Below, piece after piece: positions 1 to 8,507 of a stretch of 64,000 nt of DNA. The translations under genes were made by a program, and so were the position numbers. Under the pieces are notes generated by a model that saw only the letters and a list, made by a program, of their open reading frames with translations, did no database searches and had not been told where the DNA came from. The stretch is from Azospirillum picis (GTDB taxonomy: Bacteria > Pseudomonadota > Alphaproteobacteria > Azospirillales > Azospirillaceae). Every line of letters begins with the position of its first letter. Positions within the stretch are counted from its first letter, which is position 1. The DNA is taken from contig NZ_JAGINO010000008.1 of the NCBI RefSeq assembly GCF_017876115.1, forward strand, positions 62,001 to 126,000. The letters run 5' to 3'.

Positions 1-35
1 GTCGGGAGGCCGGTCTTGCTGACGCCGTTGCTCAT
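1..35 (-). CDS. 5' end of an unknown gene, cut by the window edge
   Basis: On the minus strand an ATG at 35-33 opens a frame reading MSNGVSKTGLP before the sequence ends. A good ribosome binding site (AGGAGAG) lies 8 bases before the ATG, so the start is credible. Eleven residues are too few to name a family. Confidence 0.5.
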   Translation of the reverse strand, partial: MSNGVSKTGLP

Positions 36-390
36 GGTTGGTGCTCTCCTGGTTTGGATCCCCGCTGACGGTGCCGGAACGGGACCGGCAGAGCCAGCTT
101 TCCGATTGTTTCCCATGAACTTATCGATTCGCCGGGAAGGTCAATGAACCTTCCGGCCAGGGGGGCTTCATGGAAACCGGCCGCGGAAGCCGTGCACGCA
201 AACCGGCCGGAGCGCGGGCGACGGCCCGGTTACCCCCTATGGCCCATGATCTGCCGATCGAGACCACTGGCCCGGAATTGTGATATATTGGGGACGGTCT
301 GTTGCCGGGACCAATGATTACCTAATTTGGGTGTACGAAAATGTCGAGGGTCGGACCCATCCGGGTCTGGTGACGCAAACGGGGGATTGC
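36..390. other. Intergenic region with no gene seen
   Basis: This 355-base stretch holds the upstream region of the cut-off minus-strand gene and of the small plus-strand gene at 391. An AT-rich TATATT at 284-289 could be a -10 element for the small gene, but no matching -35 box stands 16-18 bases before it. No convincing coding frame or RNA was recognised. Confidence 0.4.
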
Positions 391-588
391 ATGGCGACGC
401 GGCGGCTGGATCGGGAAGACCACGTCCGGAGATATCTGGCCCAGATGCTGGAGGGCTGGCAGGAGCAGACCGGCCGCGACATGGCGACGGCGATGGCCGA
501 CCAGCGGATGCAGCACTGCACCACGCTGCTGATCGACCTGCTGGGCGAAGCCGAACGCGCGGACGAAGCCGCGGCGATCGAGAGCTGA
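391..588 (+). CDS. Small hypothetical protein (65 aa)
   Basis: The reading frame gives a 65-residue soluble, charged, mostly helical protein starting MATRRLDREDHVRR. The ATG at 391 is preceded by a purine-rich GGGGGA 4-9 bases upstream, which favours it over an in-frame ATG at 280 that lacks such a site. There are no membrane segments or known motifs. The helical central part (MLEGWQEQTGRDMATAMAD) suggests a small regulatory or structural protein, but this is inference. Its 3' neighbour is a convergent dehydrogenase gene with a large inverted repeat between them. I do not recognise a family. Confidence 0.45.
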   Translation: MATRRLDREDHVRRYLAQMLEGWQEQTGRDMATAMADQRMQHCTTLLIDLLGEAERADEAAAIES

Positions 589-600
589 CGTTCATGGCCT

Positions 601-676
601 GACGGTGGAGCCGGACGGCGGCAGGCGGGACCGTCCGCCTGCTGCCTTCCCCTGGCCGCCGTCCGGCTTCACCGTC
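601..676. repeat. Nested inverted repeat between convergent genes
   Basis: Arms of 22 bases at 601-622 and 655-676 match at 21 of 22 positions, the exception being a G-T wobble. A smaller hairpin sits inside (AGGCGG at 623-628 with CCGCCT at 635-640). There is no T-run on either side. It lies between the small gene ending at 588 and the dehydrogenase gene ending at 683, so it may stop transcription from both sides or be a mobile palindrome. Confidence 0.7.
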
Positions 677-682
677 GGGCGG

Positions 683-1444
683 TTATTGCGGAGCCATGCG
701 GATGGCGCCGTCCAGGCGGATGACGTCGCCGTTCAGCATCTCGTTCTCCACGATGTGCTGGACCAGCCTGGCATACTCCTCCGGCTTGCCGAAGCGCTTG
801 GGGAAGGGCACCGAGGCGGCCAGGCTGTCCTGCACCTCCTGCGGCATGTTCAGCAGCATCGGCGTGCCGATCAGCCCGGGCGCGACCGTCATCACCCGCA
901 CGCCGTACCGGGCGAGATCGCGGGCGGCGCAGATGGTCAATGCGACGATGCCGCCCTTGGAGGCGGCGTAGGCGGCCTGGCCGATCTGCCCTTCATAGGC
1001 GGCGACCGAAGCGGTGTTGACGACGACGCCGCGCTCGCCGCTGTCCAGCGGCTCCAGCTTTGCCATGTCGGCGGCGGCGAGGCGAAGGATGTTGAAGGTG
1101 CCGATCAGGTTCACCTCGATCACCGAGCGGAAATTCTCCAGCGGCATCGGGCCGTCGCGGCCGACGATGCGCTGGGCCGGCGCGATGCCGGCGCAGTTGA
1201 CCGCGATGCGGGCCGGGCCATGGGCGGAGCGTGCCTGATCGAAGGCCCGCTCGGCCGAAGCGCCGTCGGTGACGTCGCAGACCAGCCCAAGCCCGCCGAC
1301 CTCGTGCGCGGTCTTCAGCACCGCATCCTCGTTGACGTCGAGCACCGTCACCTTGGCACCGAGCCCGGCCAGATGGCGCGCCGTCGCCGCCCCCATGCCC
1401 GAGGCGCCGCCGGTCACGATGGCGGCCAGACCCTGGATGTTCAT
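683..1444 (-). CDS. Short-chain dehydrogenase, 3-hydroxyacyl-CoA dehydrogenase type
   Basis: This 253-residue protein is a classical short-chain dehydrogenase/reductase. It has the cofactor loop TGGASGMG (residues 11-18), Asp36 after the second strand (favouring NAD over NADP), the NCAG motif near 83-86, and the catalytic Ser146, Tyr159 and Lys163 (YAASK). The C-terminal part and the phrase NTASVAAYEGQIGQAAY resemble type II 3-hydroxyacyl-CoA dehydrogenases (HSD10-like), which oxidise 3-hydroxyacyl-CoA in fatty acid or branched amino acid breakdown. That substrate is inferred from the family. The start is firm: AGGAGGAG lies 6 bases before the ATG at 1444. It stands alone, convergent with the gene before it. 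Confidence 0.85.
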   Translation of the reverse strand: MNIQGLAAIVTGGASGMGAATARHLAGLGAKVTVLDVNEDAVLKTAHEVGGLGLVCDVTDGASAERAFDQARSAHGPARIAVNCAGIAPAQRIVGRDGPMPLENFRSVIEVNLIGTFNILRLAAADMAKLEPLDSGERGVVVNTASVAAYEGQIGQAAYAASKGGIVALTICAARDLARYGVRVMTVAPGLIGTPMLLNMPQEVQDSLAASVPFPKRFGKPEEYARLVQHIVENEMLNGDVIRLDGAIRMAPQ

Positions 1445-1626
1445 GGCATCTCCTCCTGATTTGCGGCCGGCCCCGATTCCGGCCGGCTCCAATTTCAACC
1501 GACCCTGCATTGAACAGATCGCGGCCGAACTTGTTTAGCAGATGCGCGTTGCCACCACACCCTACCGTATGGTGAGGGGTATGAGGCCGTGTGCTCCGCC
1601 ACCCGCCGCCAGAAGGTCGAGTTGCC

Positions 1627-2031
1627 ATGGCCGTCCCCTCCGCTCTGCCGCCGTCACTGCAGCGCCCGTTGCCGGTGGTCGCCGATCCCGAACGGGCCGC
1701 ACGGGACGAGCGGCTGGTCCGCCATCGCTTCTGGGCGAAGCTGCGTGGCAACCTCCACCGCATTCCCTTCCTTGAGGAGGTGCTGGCGGCCTTCTACTGT
1801 GCGACCGATCCGGCCACACCGCGGCGGGCCAAGGCGATCCTGCTGGCGGCATTGGCCTATTTCGTGTTGCCGGCCGATGCCGTTCCCGACTGGCTGCTCA
1901 TCGCCGGCTTCACCGACGATGCGGCGGTGCTCGCCGCGGCGATCCAGACCGTCCGGACCCATCTGACGCCGGCACATTGGGAACGGGCGCGCGAGACCCT
2001 CCGGAAGGAGGAGGCAGCCGGCCGGCCTTGA
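1627..2031 (+). CDS. YkvA-type DUF1232 protein
   Basis: A 134-residue protein with the DUF1232 signature in its middle: a hydrophobic helix followed by YFVLPADAVPDWLLIAGFTDD (about residues 78-98), where the pattern P-D-x-x-P-D and the trailing DD are typical. DUF1232 proteins are small, probably membrane-associated proteins of unknown function. The ATG at 1627 has a weak AAGG upstream; an in-frame ATG at 1591 would add 12 residues without a better site. It is convergent with the histidine kinase gene that ends at 2079. Confidence 0.75.
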   Translation: MAVPSALPPSLQRPLPVVADPERAARDERLVRHRFWAKLRGNLHRIPFLEEVLAAFYCATDPATPRRAKAILLAALAYFVLPADAVPDWLLIAGFTDDAAVLAAAIQTVRTHLTPAHWERARETLRKEEAAGRP

Positions 2032-2047
2032 TGGCGCCCGGCAGGTG

Positions 2048-2078
2048 CCGGCAGCCGTCAAGGCCAGCCGGCTGCCGG
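2048..2078. terminator. GC hairpin between convergent genes
   Basis: CCGGCAGCCG (2048-2057) and CGGCTGCCGG (2069-2078) can form a 10-bp stem with an 11-base loop. It sits in the short gap between two converging stop codons, so it may act as a two-way terminator, but there is no T-run. Confidence 0.35.
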
Positions 2079-3815
2079 TCAGGCCATCGCCTCGCGCGGC
2101 AGGCGGATGGTGAAGCGTGCGCCGGGTGCGGTGTTCTCCACGCTCAAGGTGGCGTCGAGCTGGTCGGACAGCGTGTGGATCAGCCTCATGCCCAGGCTGC
2201 GGCTCTGGCGCCAGTCGAAGCCGGAGGGCAGTCCCACGCCCCGGTCGGCGACGCTCAGCACCAGCATGCCGCCATCCGCGTGCAGCCCGACGGCAATGGT
2301 GTTCCTCGAAGCCGCCTCCGCCGTCGCGACGCGCGCACCGCCGGCAGCCGCCGGGGTGGCGACGAGCGGCCGGTAGGCATGCTTGATGGCGTTCATCACC
2401 AGTTCGTTGGCGATCAGACCCAACTGCACCGCATGGTCGGTCGGGACCTCCAGCGGTTCGACGGCCAGGTCCAGCCGCCAGCCGCCGCCCTCCGACTGCG
2501 CCGATCGCTCCAGTTCGCGGCACAGGTCGGTGAGATAGTCGTGGAAGGGAATGAACTGGACGTCGTCGACCCGGTACAGCAGCCGATGGATGTCGGCGAT
2601 CGCCTGGACCCGTCGTCCTGCCTCCTGCAGGTGCCCGTGCAGGCGCGCGTCGCCCACCGCCTGTCCCTGCAGGCCGAGCAGGCTGGAGACCACCTGAAGA
2701 CTGTTCTTGATGCGGTGGTTGACCTCCCGCATCAGCAGGTCCTTCTGGGCCAGCGCCGCGTCGCGCTCGCCGATGGTGCGTTCCAGCGAGGCGGTGCGTT
2801 CCAGCACGCGCCGCTCCAGTTCGAGCTGCACCACCCGGGCGCTCTGCGCCTGCCGGAAGGCGAAGAGCGACAGGGCCATCAACGCCAGGGCGGCGGCGGC
2901 AGCCAGGCCGGCATAGGGGGCGATCAGGCGCCGCCAGGTCGCCAGGACCGGTGCCAGGTCCAGTTGCACCACCACGTGCGCGGGCCAGCTATCGACCCGG
3001 CGGTGGGCGATGATCACCGCGTCGTCGCGCACCACCCCGTCGCCCTGCGGAGCGCGGAGCGCCTGGCGGGCGAACTCGGACAGCGGGGTGGGGTTGGCCG
3101 GATCGGCAACCGGTTCGCGCACCAGCACGCTCAGGTCGTCCGCACGGACCAGGATGGTCACCGGCTCGTGCGGCAGGTCCAGGGTCTTGTAGAAGCCGGC
3201 CAGATAGGACGGATCGACGGTGACCGACACCATGCCGCGGAAGCTTCCGCCGGGCTCTGACAGCCGGCGGCTGAGCAGGAAGGTCGGCTGGTTGGTGACC
3301 CGGCCGATGATGCGCTGGCTGATATGGGGGCGGTCGCCTTCGGTGACCTTGCGGTGGAACAGGAACGCCTCGCGGTCCGAGGCGTCGGAATAGGGGGTTG
3401 GGAAAGCCACCGTCGTCAGGCGCAGCAGTCCCGAGGGGTCGTTGAGCCAGACGGCGTCGAGGAAGGGCAGGCGGGCCCGCTGGGCGTTCAGCTTGTCCCA
3501 CAGCTCGCGCGAGCCGGCGATCTCGTCCCATGGCCGGCCGGCCGACTCCTGCGCCGCATACTCGACCAGCAGGTCGGCGGCATCGAACAGGCGGGCGGCA
3601 TGCTCGGCCAGCACCCGGACCGCCGCCTGCGCCCGCTCCTGCGCGCCGGTCACCGCCCGTTCGCGGGATTGCACCCCGACCACCACCGTGACGACGGCAA
3701 GGAACAGGAATCCGCAGGCCGCCAGCCAGCCGATGGCGGCTTCGAGCCTGGGGTTGTGGAAGGACGGAATACCGTCTGTCGGCAATCTGTCAGAGCGCTG
3801 GCCGAGCAGGCGCAT
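2079..3815 (-). CDS. Membrane sensor histidine kinase (HisKA_2 type)
   Basis: A 578-residue sensor kinase. An N-terminal membrane segment (about 24-48) and a second one (about 290-315) enclose a periplasmic sensing region of some 240 residues that looks like a double-Cache domain (its phrases VTVDPSYLAGFY and FLLSRRL are typical). After the second segment comes a short coiled coil, then the HisKA_2 dimerisation box REVNHRIKNSLQVVSSLLGL with phospho-acceptor His367, and a HATPase with N box (ANELVMNAIKHA) and G box (DRGVGLP). Such kinases often signal through lone receivers and stress or motility circuits. The ATG at 3815 is chosen because AGGAAAC stands 11 bases upstream; longer forms have no such site. 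No partner regulator is adjacent. Confidence 0.85.
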   Translation of the reverse strand: MRLLGQRSDRLPTDGIPSFHNPRLEAAIGWLAACGFLFLAVVTVVVGVQSRERAVTGAQERAQAAVRVLAEHAARLFDAADLLVEYAAQESAGRPWDEIAGSRELWDKLNAQRARLPFLDAVWLNDPSGLLRLTTVAFPTPYSDASDREAFLFHRKVTEGDRPHISQRIIGRVTNQPTFLLSRRLSEPGGSFRGMVSVTVDPSYLAGFYKTLDLPHEPVTILVRADDLSVLVREPVADPANPTPLSEFARQALRAPQGDGVVRDDAVIIAHRRVDSWPAHVVVQLDLAPVLATWRRLIAPYAGLAAAAALALMALSLFAFRQAQSARVVQLELERRVLERTASLERTIGERDAALAQKDLLMREVNHRIKNSLQVVSSLLGLQGQAVGDARLHGHLQEAGRRVQAIADIHRLLYRVDDVQFIPFHDYLTDLCRELERSAQSEGGGWRLDLAVEPLEVPTDHAVQLGLIANELVMNAIKHAYRPLVATPAAAGGARVATAEAASRNTIAVGLHADGGMLVLSVADRGVGLPSGFDWRQSRSLGMRLIHTLSDQLDATLSVENTAPGARFTIRLPREAMA

Positions 3816-3937
3816 GCAATCAACCGTTTCCTGCGCCTTCAGCGTCGAAGGTCGAGTCGACGTCGGGAATCGCGCCATGGTAGCGCAGGATGCCGGGAGC
3901 GTAACTCTGTCTTTCGGACGAGCCTCACCCGAATTGG

Positions 3938-3953
3938 TTGCGGCATGCCGCAA
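3938..3953. repeat. Perfect 16-bp palindrome upstream of the kinase gene
   Basis: TTGCGGCATGCCGCAA is a perfect palindrome about 120 bases upstream of the kinase start. Its size and dyad symmetry suit a binding site for a dimeric regulator, but no factor can be named. Confidence 0.5.
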
Positions 3954-3970
3954 ACCGCTGCTTTCCGGTT

Positions 3971-4003
3971 CCCATTCCCCGGCCGGCCATCCCGGGGAAT
4001 GGG
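3971..4003 (-). terminator. Hairpin downstream of ubiB
   Basis: CCCATTCCCCGG (3971-3982) and CCGGGGAATGGG (3992-4003) form a perfect 12-bp stem with a 9-base loop, starting 21 bases after the ubiB stop codon. No T-run follows on the minus strand, so termination is plausible but not shown. Confidence 0.45.
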
Positions 4004-4024
4004 GGGAATGGAGGGTTTCGGCCG

Positions 4025-5563
4025 TCAGGCCAGACCGAGGGCGATGACCGCCAGCAGGGCGGCGATCACCCACAGGGCTGCACGGTCGGGACGCCGCCGC
4101 CGGTCCCATCCGGCCAGGATCTGGCGGACCGTCTGCGGGTGCAGGCGTACGCCCCCGTCGGCCATGTCACGGGTGACCCGTTCCGCCTCGCGGACCAGGG
4201 CGGGCAGGCGGCGGATGGTGGACAGCGCCGCCCCGGCATCGTCGATGAACTGCGCTTCCGGCCCGCGGTTCTCGCGCATCCACTCCTCGATCAGCGGACG
4301 CGCCAGTTCCCACATGTTGATGTTGGGGTTCAGCAGGCGTCCGACGCCCTCGGCGGTCAGCATGCTCTTCTGCAGGAGCAGGAGCTGGGGCTGGGTCTCC
4401 ATCTCGAACTGCTCGGTGACGGCGAAGAGCTGCGCCAGCAGCCGGCCGACCGAGATCTCGTTCAGCGGCTTGTTCTGCAGCGGTTCGCCGATGGCGCGGC
4501 AGGCCTGGGTGAACAGCTCGATCGACTGGTGGGGCGGGACGTAGCCGGCTTCGAAATGCACCACGGCGACGCGGCGGTAGTCGCCGGTCAGGAAGCCGAT
4601 CAGCATGTCGGCGAGATAGTAGCGGGTCGAGCGGTCCAGCCGGCCCATGATGCCGAAATCGACCGCGGTGATCGTCCCCTGTTCATTGATGAACAGGTTG
4701 CCGGGATGCAGGTCGGCGTGGAAGAAGCCGTCGCGGAAGACCTGGTTGAAGAACGAGGCGGACGCCATCGCCAGGATCTCGTCGCGGTCGAAGCCGGCCG
4801 CCGAGATGCGGGCGGGCTCGTCCACCTTGAAGCCGCGGATGCGCTCCAGGGTCAGCACCCGGGCGCCGGTGCGCTCCCAGTCGATCTTCGGGACGTTGAA
4901 GCTCGGATCGCTCTTGAAGTTCGACGCCAGCTCCGAGGCCGCGGCCGCCTCCATCCGCAGATCCATCTCCAGCCGCGAGGTGCGGGCGAAGGTGTCGACC
5001 ACCTCGCGCAGCCGGAGCCGCTTCAGCCGCGGCAGCACCCATTCGGCCAGGGCCGCCAGCCAATAGAACAGGTCGATGTCGCGTTCGAAGGCGGCGAGGA
5101 TGCCGGGGCGCAGCACCTTGACCGCGACCTCGTCGCCGTCGGCGGTGACGGCGAAATGCACCTGCGCGATCGAGGCGGCGGCGACCGGCCGGTCGTCGAA
5201 GCTCTGGAACAGCGCCTGGACCGGCAGGCCGAACTCGGCCTCGATGATGGCGCGGGCCTGATCGCCCGGGAAGGGCGGCAGCTTGTCCTGCAGCTCCGCC
5301 AGGTCGACCGCCATCCGCTCGCCCACCAGGTCGGAGCGGGTGGACAGGAGCTGCCCCAGCTTGATGTAGGTCGGCCCCAGCTCCGCCAGGGCGCGGGCCA
5401 GCCGCTGGCCTTCGCGGCCGGGTACGTCCTTGCGGGCAATGCGTCGCCACAGCCAGAGCAGGCCGGGGGCCGTGCCCAGCAGGCTGGTGGGCAGGGCGTC
5501 GTGGCGGGCGACCGTCCGGCCGATGACGGCCATCCGGACCAGGTTGCGCAGGATGCGGAACAC
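4025..5563 (-). CDS. ubiB: UbiB, ABC1-family atypical kinase/ATPase for ubiquinone synthesis
   Basis: This 512-residue protein belongs to the UbiB/COQ8 family, which uses ATP to assist ubiquinone biosynthesis at the membrane. Seen in it are the family's KxGQ motif (KLGQ, 68-71), the Ala-rich loop AAASIAQVH (about 128-136) in place of a Gly-rich loop, the Lys of VAVKV, the catalytic-loop equivalent GFFHADLHPGNLF, and the DFG-like VDFGIMG. A C-terminal hydrophobic stretch (RAALWVIAALLAVIALGLA) is the usual membrane anchor. Length is normal. It starts 6 bases after the ubiE stop, so the two form an operon for the same pathway. Confidence 0.95.
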   Translation of the reverse strand: MFRILRNLVRMAVIGRTVARHDALPTSLLGTAPGLLWLWRRIARKDVPGREGQRLARALAELGPTYIKLGQLLSTRSDLVGERMAVDLAELQDKLPPFPGDQARAIIEAEFGLPVQALFQSFDDRPVAAASIAQVHFAVTADGDEVAVKVLRPGILAAFERDIDLFYWLAALAEWVLPRLKRLRLREVVDTFARTSRLEMDLRMEAAAASELASNFKSDPSFNVPKIDWERTGARVLTLERIRGFKVDEPARISAAGFDRDEILAMASASFFNQVFRDGFFHADLHPGNLFINEQGTITAVDFGIMGRLDRSTRYYLADMLIGFLTGDYRRVAVVHFEAGYVPPHQSIELFTQACRAIGEPLQNKPLNEISVGRLLAQLFAVTEQFEMETQPQLLLLQKSMLTAEGVGRLLNPNINMWELARPLIEEWMRENRGPEAQFIDDAGAALSTIRRLPALVREAERVTRDMADGGVRLHPQTVRQILAGWDRRRRPDRAALWVIAALLAVIALGLA

Positions 5564-5569
5564 GGTCGC

Positions 5570-6373
5570 CTAGATCCGCCAGCCGGAATGGATGGCGGCG
5601 ATCCCGCCCGTCAGGTTGCGCACGCGCACGGCGCCGAAGCCGGCGGCCTCGATGCGCCTGGCCAGGTCCTCCTGCGGCGGGAAGCGGCGGATGCTCTCCG
5701 CCAGATAGCGGTAGCTCCCCTCGTCCTTCGCCACCATGCGCCCCATCACGGGCAGCACCTTGAAGGAGTAGACGTCGTACAGCTCGCGCAGGACCGGCAG
5801 GACGACGTGGCTGAACTCCAGGCAATAGAATTTGCCGCCGGGCTTCAGGACGCGGTGGGCCTCCTTGATCGCCTCGTCGATGCGGGTGACGTTGCGCAGG
5901 CCGAAGGCGATTGTGTAGGCGTCGACCGACCGCGAGGCCACCGGCAGCCGCTCCGCGTCGCCGACCGTCCATTGCACACCGGACAGGATGTTGCGGTCGA
6001 TGGCGCGGTCGCGCCCGACCCGGACCATGGCCTCGGTGATGTCGCAGACCACCGCGGCCCCGCCGCCCTTCTTGAGGAAGCGGAAGGCGATGTCGCCGGT
6101 GCCGCCCGCCACGTCCAGCAGGGTCATGTCGGGCTTCGGCGCCACCATCTCCATCAGCGTGTCCTTCCACAGCCGATGGATGCCCCCCGACATCAGGTCG
6201 TTCATCAGGTCATAGTTGGTCGCGACGCTGTCGAAGACGGCGCGGACCAACCCCGACTTGGCGGACGGATCGACGGGGGTGAAGCCGAACCAGTTGCCTT
6301 CGGCGCCCGAGGGGGCGGCACCGGACACGGGCTTCTGCGGATCGGTCTGGGGAGGGGGGGTGGTGTCGCTCAT
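5570..6373 (-). CDS. ubiE: UbiE, demethylubiquinol/demethylmenaquinol C-methyltransferase
   Basis: A 267-residue class I SAM methyltransferase of the UbiE family, which adds the C-methyl group to the quinone ring. It has the family hallmark around residues 54-67 (YDLMNDLMSGGIHR), the SAM loop DVAGGTGDIAFRF (about 87-99), and late motifs AFGLRNV and FYCLEFS. The N-terminal 30 residues are Pro-rich and variable. The ATG at 6373 (MSDTT) was chosen by alignment to the family core; no strong ribosome binding site is visible. It is the first gene of ubiE-ubiB and is divergent from rpmI. Confidence 0.95.
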   Translation of the reverse strand: MSDTTPPPQTDPQKPVSGAAPSGAEGNWFGFTPVDPSAKSGLVRAVFDSVATNYDLMNDLMSGGIHRLWKDTLMEMVAPKPDMTLLDVAGGTGDIAFRFLKKGGGAAVVCDITEAMVRVGRDRAIDRNILSGVQWTVGDAERLPVASRSVDAYTIAFGLRNVTRIDEAIKEAHRVLKPGGKFYCLEFSHVVLPVLRELYDVYSFKVLPVMGRMVAKDEGSYRYLAESIRRFPPQEDLARRIEAAGFGAVRVRNLTGGIAAIHSGWRI

Positions 6374-6543
6374 GGCCGGGAACATAGCGCGGGCATGGGG
6401 CATGCGCCAGCCGGGGCGTGCGGCATAAGGCACTGCTGCGGCGATTGGCGTATGGCGGCCGGCGAATGGGCGATCGGTCCTGCGGACTCCTTGCGGCGGC
6501 GAGGGAAATCCTTGGCGTCGGCAGGGGACGGGCGGAGAAATCC

Positions 6544-6572
6544 TTGCATCCCGCCGTCCCCGCGCGTATAAG
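6544..6572 (+). promoter_or_regulatory. Sigma-70 type promoter for rpmI-rplT
   Basis: TTGCAT (6544-6549) and TATAAG (6567-6572) are separated by exactly 17 bases and lie about 100 bases before the rpmI start. Both hexamers are close to consensus, unusual in this GC-rich DNA. The roughly 90-base leader could carry ribosomal-protein feedback control. Confidence 0.7.
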
Positions 6573-6669
6573 CCCAACCTTCCACGGGCGGCGAGGCCGG
6601 GCCGCGAGGCTCAGGGCATGCCCAACCGTCCGCTGGAAATTCCGCCTCATTTCCATCTAGGAAACGAAA

Positions 6670-6870
6670 ATGCCCAAGCTGAAGACGAAGAGCGGCGCCA
6701 AGAAGCGCTTCAAGGTGACCGCCACGGGTAAGGTCCGCGCTCAGGCCGCCTACAAGCGCCACTGCCTGGAACAGAAGTCCCCGAACATGAAGCGCAACGC
6801 GCGCGGCATGATGACCCTGTGCGACTCCAACGCCCGCACGGTGCTGAAGAACTGGCTGCGCAACGCCTGA
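6670..6870 (+). CDS. rpmI: Ribosomal protein L35 (bL35)
   Basis: A 66-residue basic protein with the L35 pattern: [17 protein letters not shown] at the start, a KRHCLEQKS segment and the ending LKNWLRNA. It binds 23S rRNA in the large subunit. It is followed 35 bases later by rplT, the usual pairing. In many bacteria infC precedes this pair; here it does not, and the genes have their own promoter. Confidence 0.97.
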   Translation: MPKLKTKSGAKKRFKVTATGKVRAQAAYKRHCLEQKSPNMKRNARGMMTLCDSNARTVLKNWLRNA

Positions 6871-6905
6871 TCTCGGCACATCTAGAATTCGGAAGGACCT
6901 GAACC

Positions 6906-7277
6906 ATGGCTCGTGTTAAGCGCGGCGTCACGACGCACGCCCGTCACCGCAAGATCCTGAAGCTCGCCAAGGGCTACCGGGGTCGCAATTCCAAGAATTT
7001 CCGCATTGCGATCGAGAAGGTCGAGAAGGCGCTTCGTTACGCCTACCGCGACCGCCGCAACAAGAAGCGCGATTTCCGCGGCCTGTGGATCCAGCGCATC
7101 AACGCCGGCGTCCGCCAGTACGGCCTGACCTACTCGCGCTTCATCAACGGCATCAAGCTGGCCGGCATCGAGATCGACCGCAAGGTCCTGTCCGATCTGG
7201 CCGCGCGCGAGCCGGAGGCCTTTAAGACCTTGGTGGACCAGGCCCAGGCCGCGCTCGCCTCCAAGGCCGCCGCGTAA
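6906..7277 (+). CDS. rplT: Ribosomal protein L20 (bL20)
   Basis: A 123-residue protein with the whole L20 pattern: [19 protein letters not shown] at the N-terminus, the long basic helix [14 protein letters not shown], and the globular C-terminal part [19 protein letters not shown]. It is an early 23S rRNA-binding assembly protein and in other bacteria represses its own operon. A strong GGAAGGA site precedes the ATG. It is the second gene of rpmI-rplT; a terminator lies 60 bases after the stop. Confidence 0.97.
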   Translation: MARVKRGVTTHARHRKILKLAKGYRGRNSKNFRIAIEKVEKALRYAYRDRRNKKRDFRGLWIQRINAGVRQYGLTYSRFINGIKLAGIEIDRKVLSDLAAREPEAFKTLVDQAQAALASKAAA

Positions 7278-7336
7278 CGCGCCTCGCGCTTCCCGCTCTT
7301 AGGGAACGCTTGCCGTCACGGCGTCAGTTGTAAGAG

Positions 7337-7376
7337 AAGGGAGCCGGGCCGCTGGGCCGGCTCCCTTTTTCTTTTT
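7337..7376 (+). terminator. Rho-independent terminator between rplT and pheS
   Basis: AAGGGAGCCGG (7337-7347) pairs with CCGGCTCCCTT (7357-7367), an 11-bp stem with a 9-base loop, followed by a T-rich tail to 7376. Its end is only 36 bases before the pheS start, leaving little room for a separate pheS promoter after it, so it may also work as an attenuator for pheST. Confidence 0.85.
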
Positions 7377-7412
7377 GCACCGATTTCTTCCCCACGCTTG
7401 CCGGGAACCGCC

Positions 7413-8495
7413 ATGCTCGACGCGCTGAAAGACGAACTTCTGTCGCAGGTCAACGCCGCCGCCGACCTTCCGGCGCTGGACGAGGTGCGGGTCTCCGCGC
7501 TCGGCAAGAAGGGGCGCATCACCGGCTTCATGAAGGAGCTGGGGACCCTCACGCCGGACGAGCGCAAGGAGCGCGGCCAGCAGCTCAACGCGCTGAAGGA
7601 CGAGATCGCCGCCGCCATCGACGCGCGCAAGGCCGACCTCGCCGCCGCCCACCTGAAGGCACGGCTGGAAACCGAACGGGTCGACGTCACCCTGCCGGTC
7701 CGCCCCGAGACGGAAGGGCGCATCCATCCCATCAGCCAGACGATGGACGAGATGGTCGCCATCTTCGCCGAAATGGGCTTCTCGGTCGCCGAAGGGCCGG
7801 ACATCGAGGATGATTTCCACAACTTCACCGCCCTGAACTTCCCGCCCGGCCACCCGGCGCGCGACATGCACGACACCTTCTATCTGCCCGACGCGCCTTC
7901 GGAAAACGGGGCCGATAAGAAGATGCTGCTGCGCACCCACACCAGCCCGGTGCAGGTCCGCACCATGCTGAACAACAAGCCGCCGATCCGCATCATCGCC
8001 CCGGGGCGCACCTACCGCTCCGACTACGACATGACCCACACCCCGATGTTCCACCAGATCGAGGGGCTGGTCATCGACGAGGCGACCAACATGGGGCACC
8101 TGAAGGGCTGCCTCGTGGAGTTCTGCCGCGCCTTCTTCGACGTGGACGACCTGCCGCTGCGCTTCCGCCCCAGCTTCTTCCCCTTCACCGAACCGTCGGC
8201 GGAGGTCGACATCGGCTGCTCGCGCAAGGGCGGCGAGCTGAAGCTGGGCAACTACGGTGACTGGCTGGAGATCCTCGGCTGCGGCATGGTCCACCCGAAC
8301 GTGCTGGAAGCCTGCGGCATCGACAGCACCCGCTACCAGGGCTTCGCCTTCGGCATGGGGGTGGAGCGCGTCGCCATGCTGAAATACGGCATCCCCGACC
8401 TGCGCACCTTCTTCGAAGCCGACCTGCGCTGGCTGAAGCACTACGGCTTCGCCGCCCTCGACATTCCCAACATCGCCCACGGCCTGACGCGCTAA
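7413..8495 (+). CDS. pheS: Phenylalanine-tRNA ligase alpha subunit
   Basis: A 360-residue catalytic subunit of the alpha2-beta2 phenylalanyl-tRNA synthetase, which charges tRNA-Phe. The N-terminal coiled coil (about 1-90) is followed by the class II core with motif 1 region ([19 protein letters not shown]), motif 2 ([20 protein letters not shown]) and motif 3 ([18 protein letters not shown]). The ATG at 7413 matches the family N-terminus; an in-frame TTG at 7398 is less likely. pheT follows after 12 bases, so the two are cotranscribed and probably coupled. Confidence 0.96.
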   Translation: MLDALKDELLSQVNAAADLPALDEVRVSALGKKGRITGFMKELGTLTPDERKERGQQLNALKDEIAAAIDARKADLAAAHLKARLETERVDVTLPVRPETEGRIHPISQTMDEMVAIFAEMGFSVAEGPDIEDDFHNFTALNFPPGHPARDMHDTFYLPDAPSENGADKKMLLRTHTSPVQVRTMLNNKPPIRIIAPGRTYRSDYDMTHTPMFHQIEGLVIDEATNMGHLKGCLVEFCRAFFDVDDLPLRFRPSFFPFTEPSAEVDIGCSRKGGELKLGNYGDWLEILGCGMVHPNVLEACGIDSTRYQGFAFGMGVERVAMLKYGIPDLRTFFEADLRWLKHYGFAALDIPNIAHGLTR

Positions 8496-8507
8496 GGAGC
8501 CGGATCC

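Noticed and set aside
7278..7336. Leader peptide for Phe attenuation before pheS
   Set aside because: The only short frame (TTG to TAA at about 7310-7333) codes for Leu-Pro-Ser-Arg-Arg-Gln-Leu with no Phe, and no T-box elements were seen.
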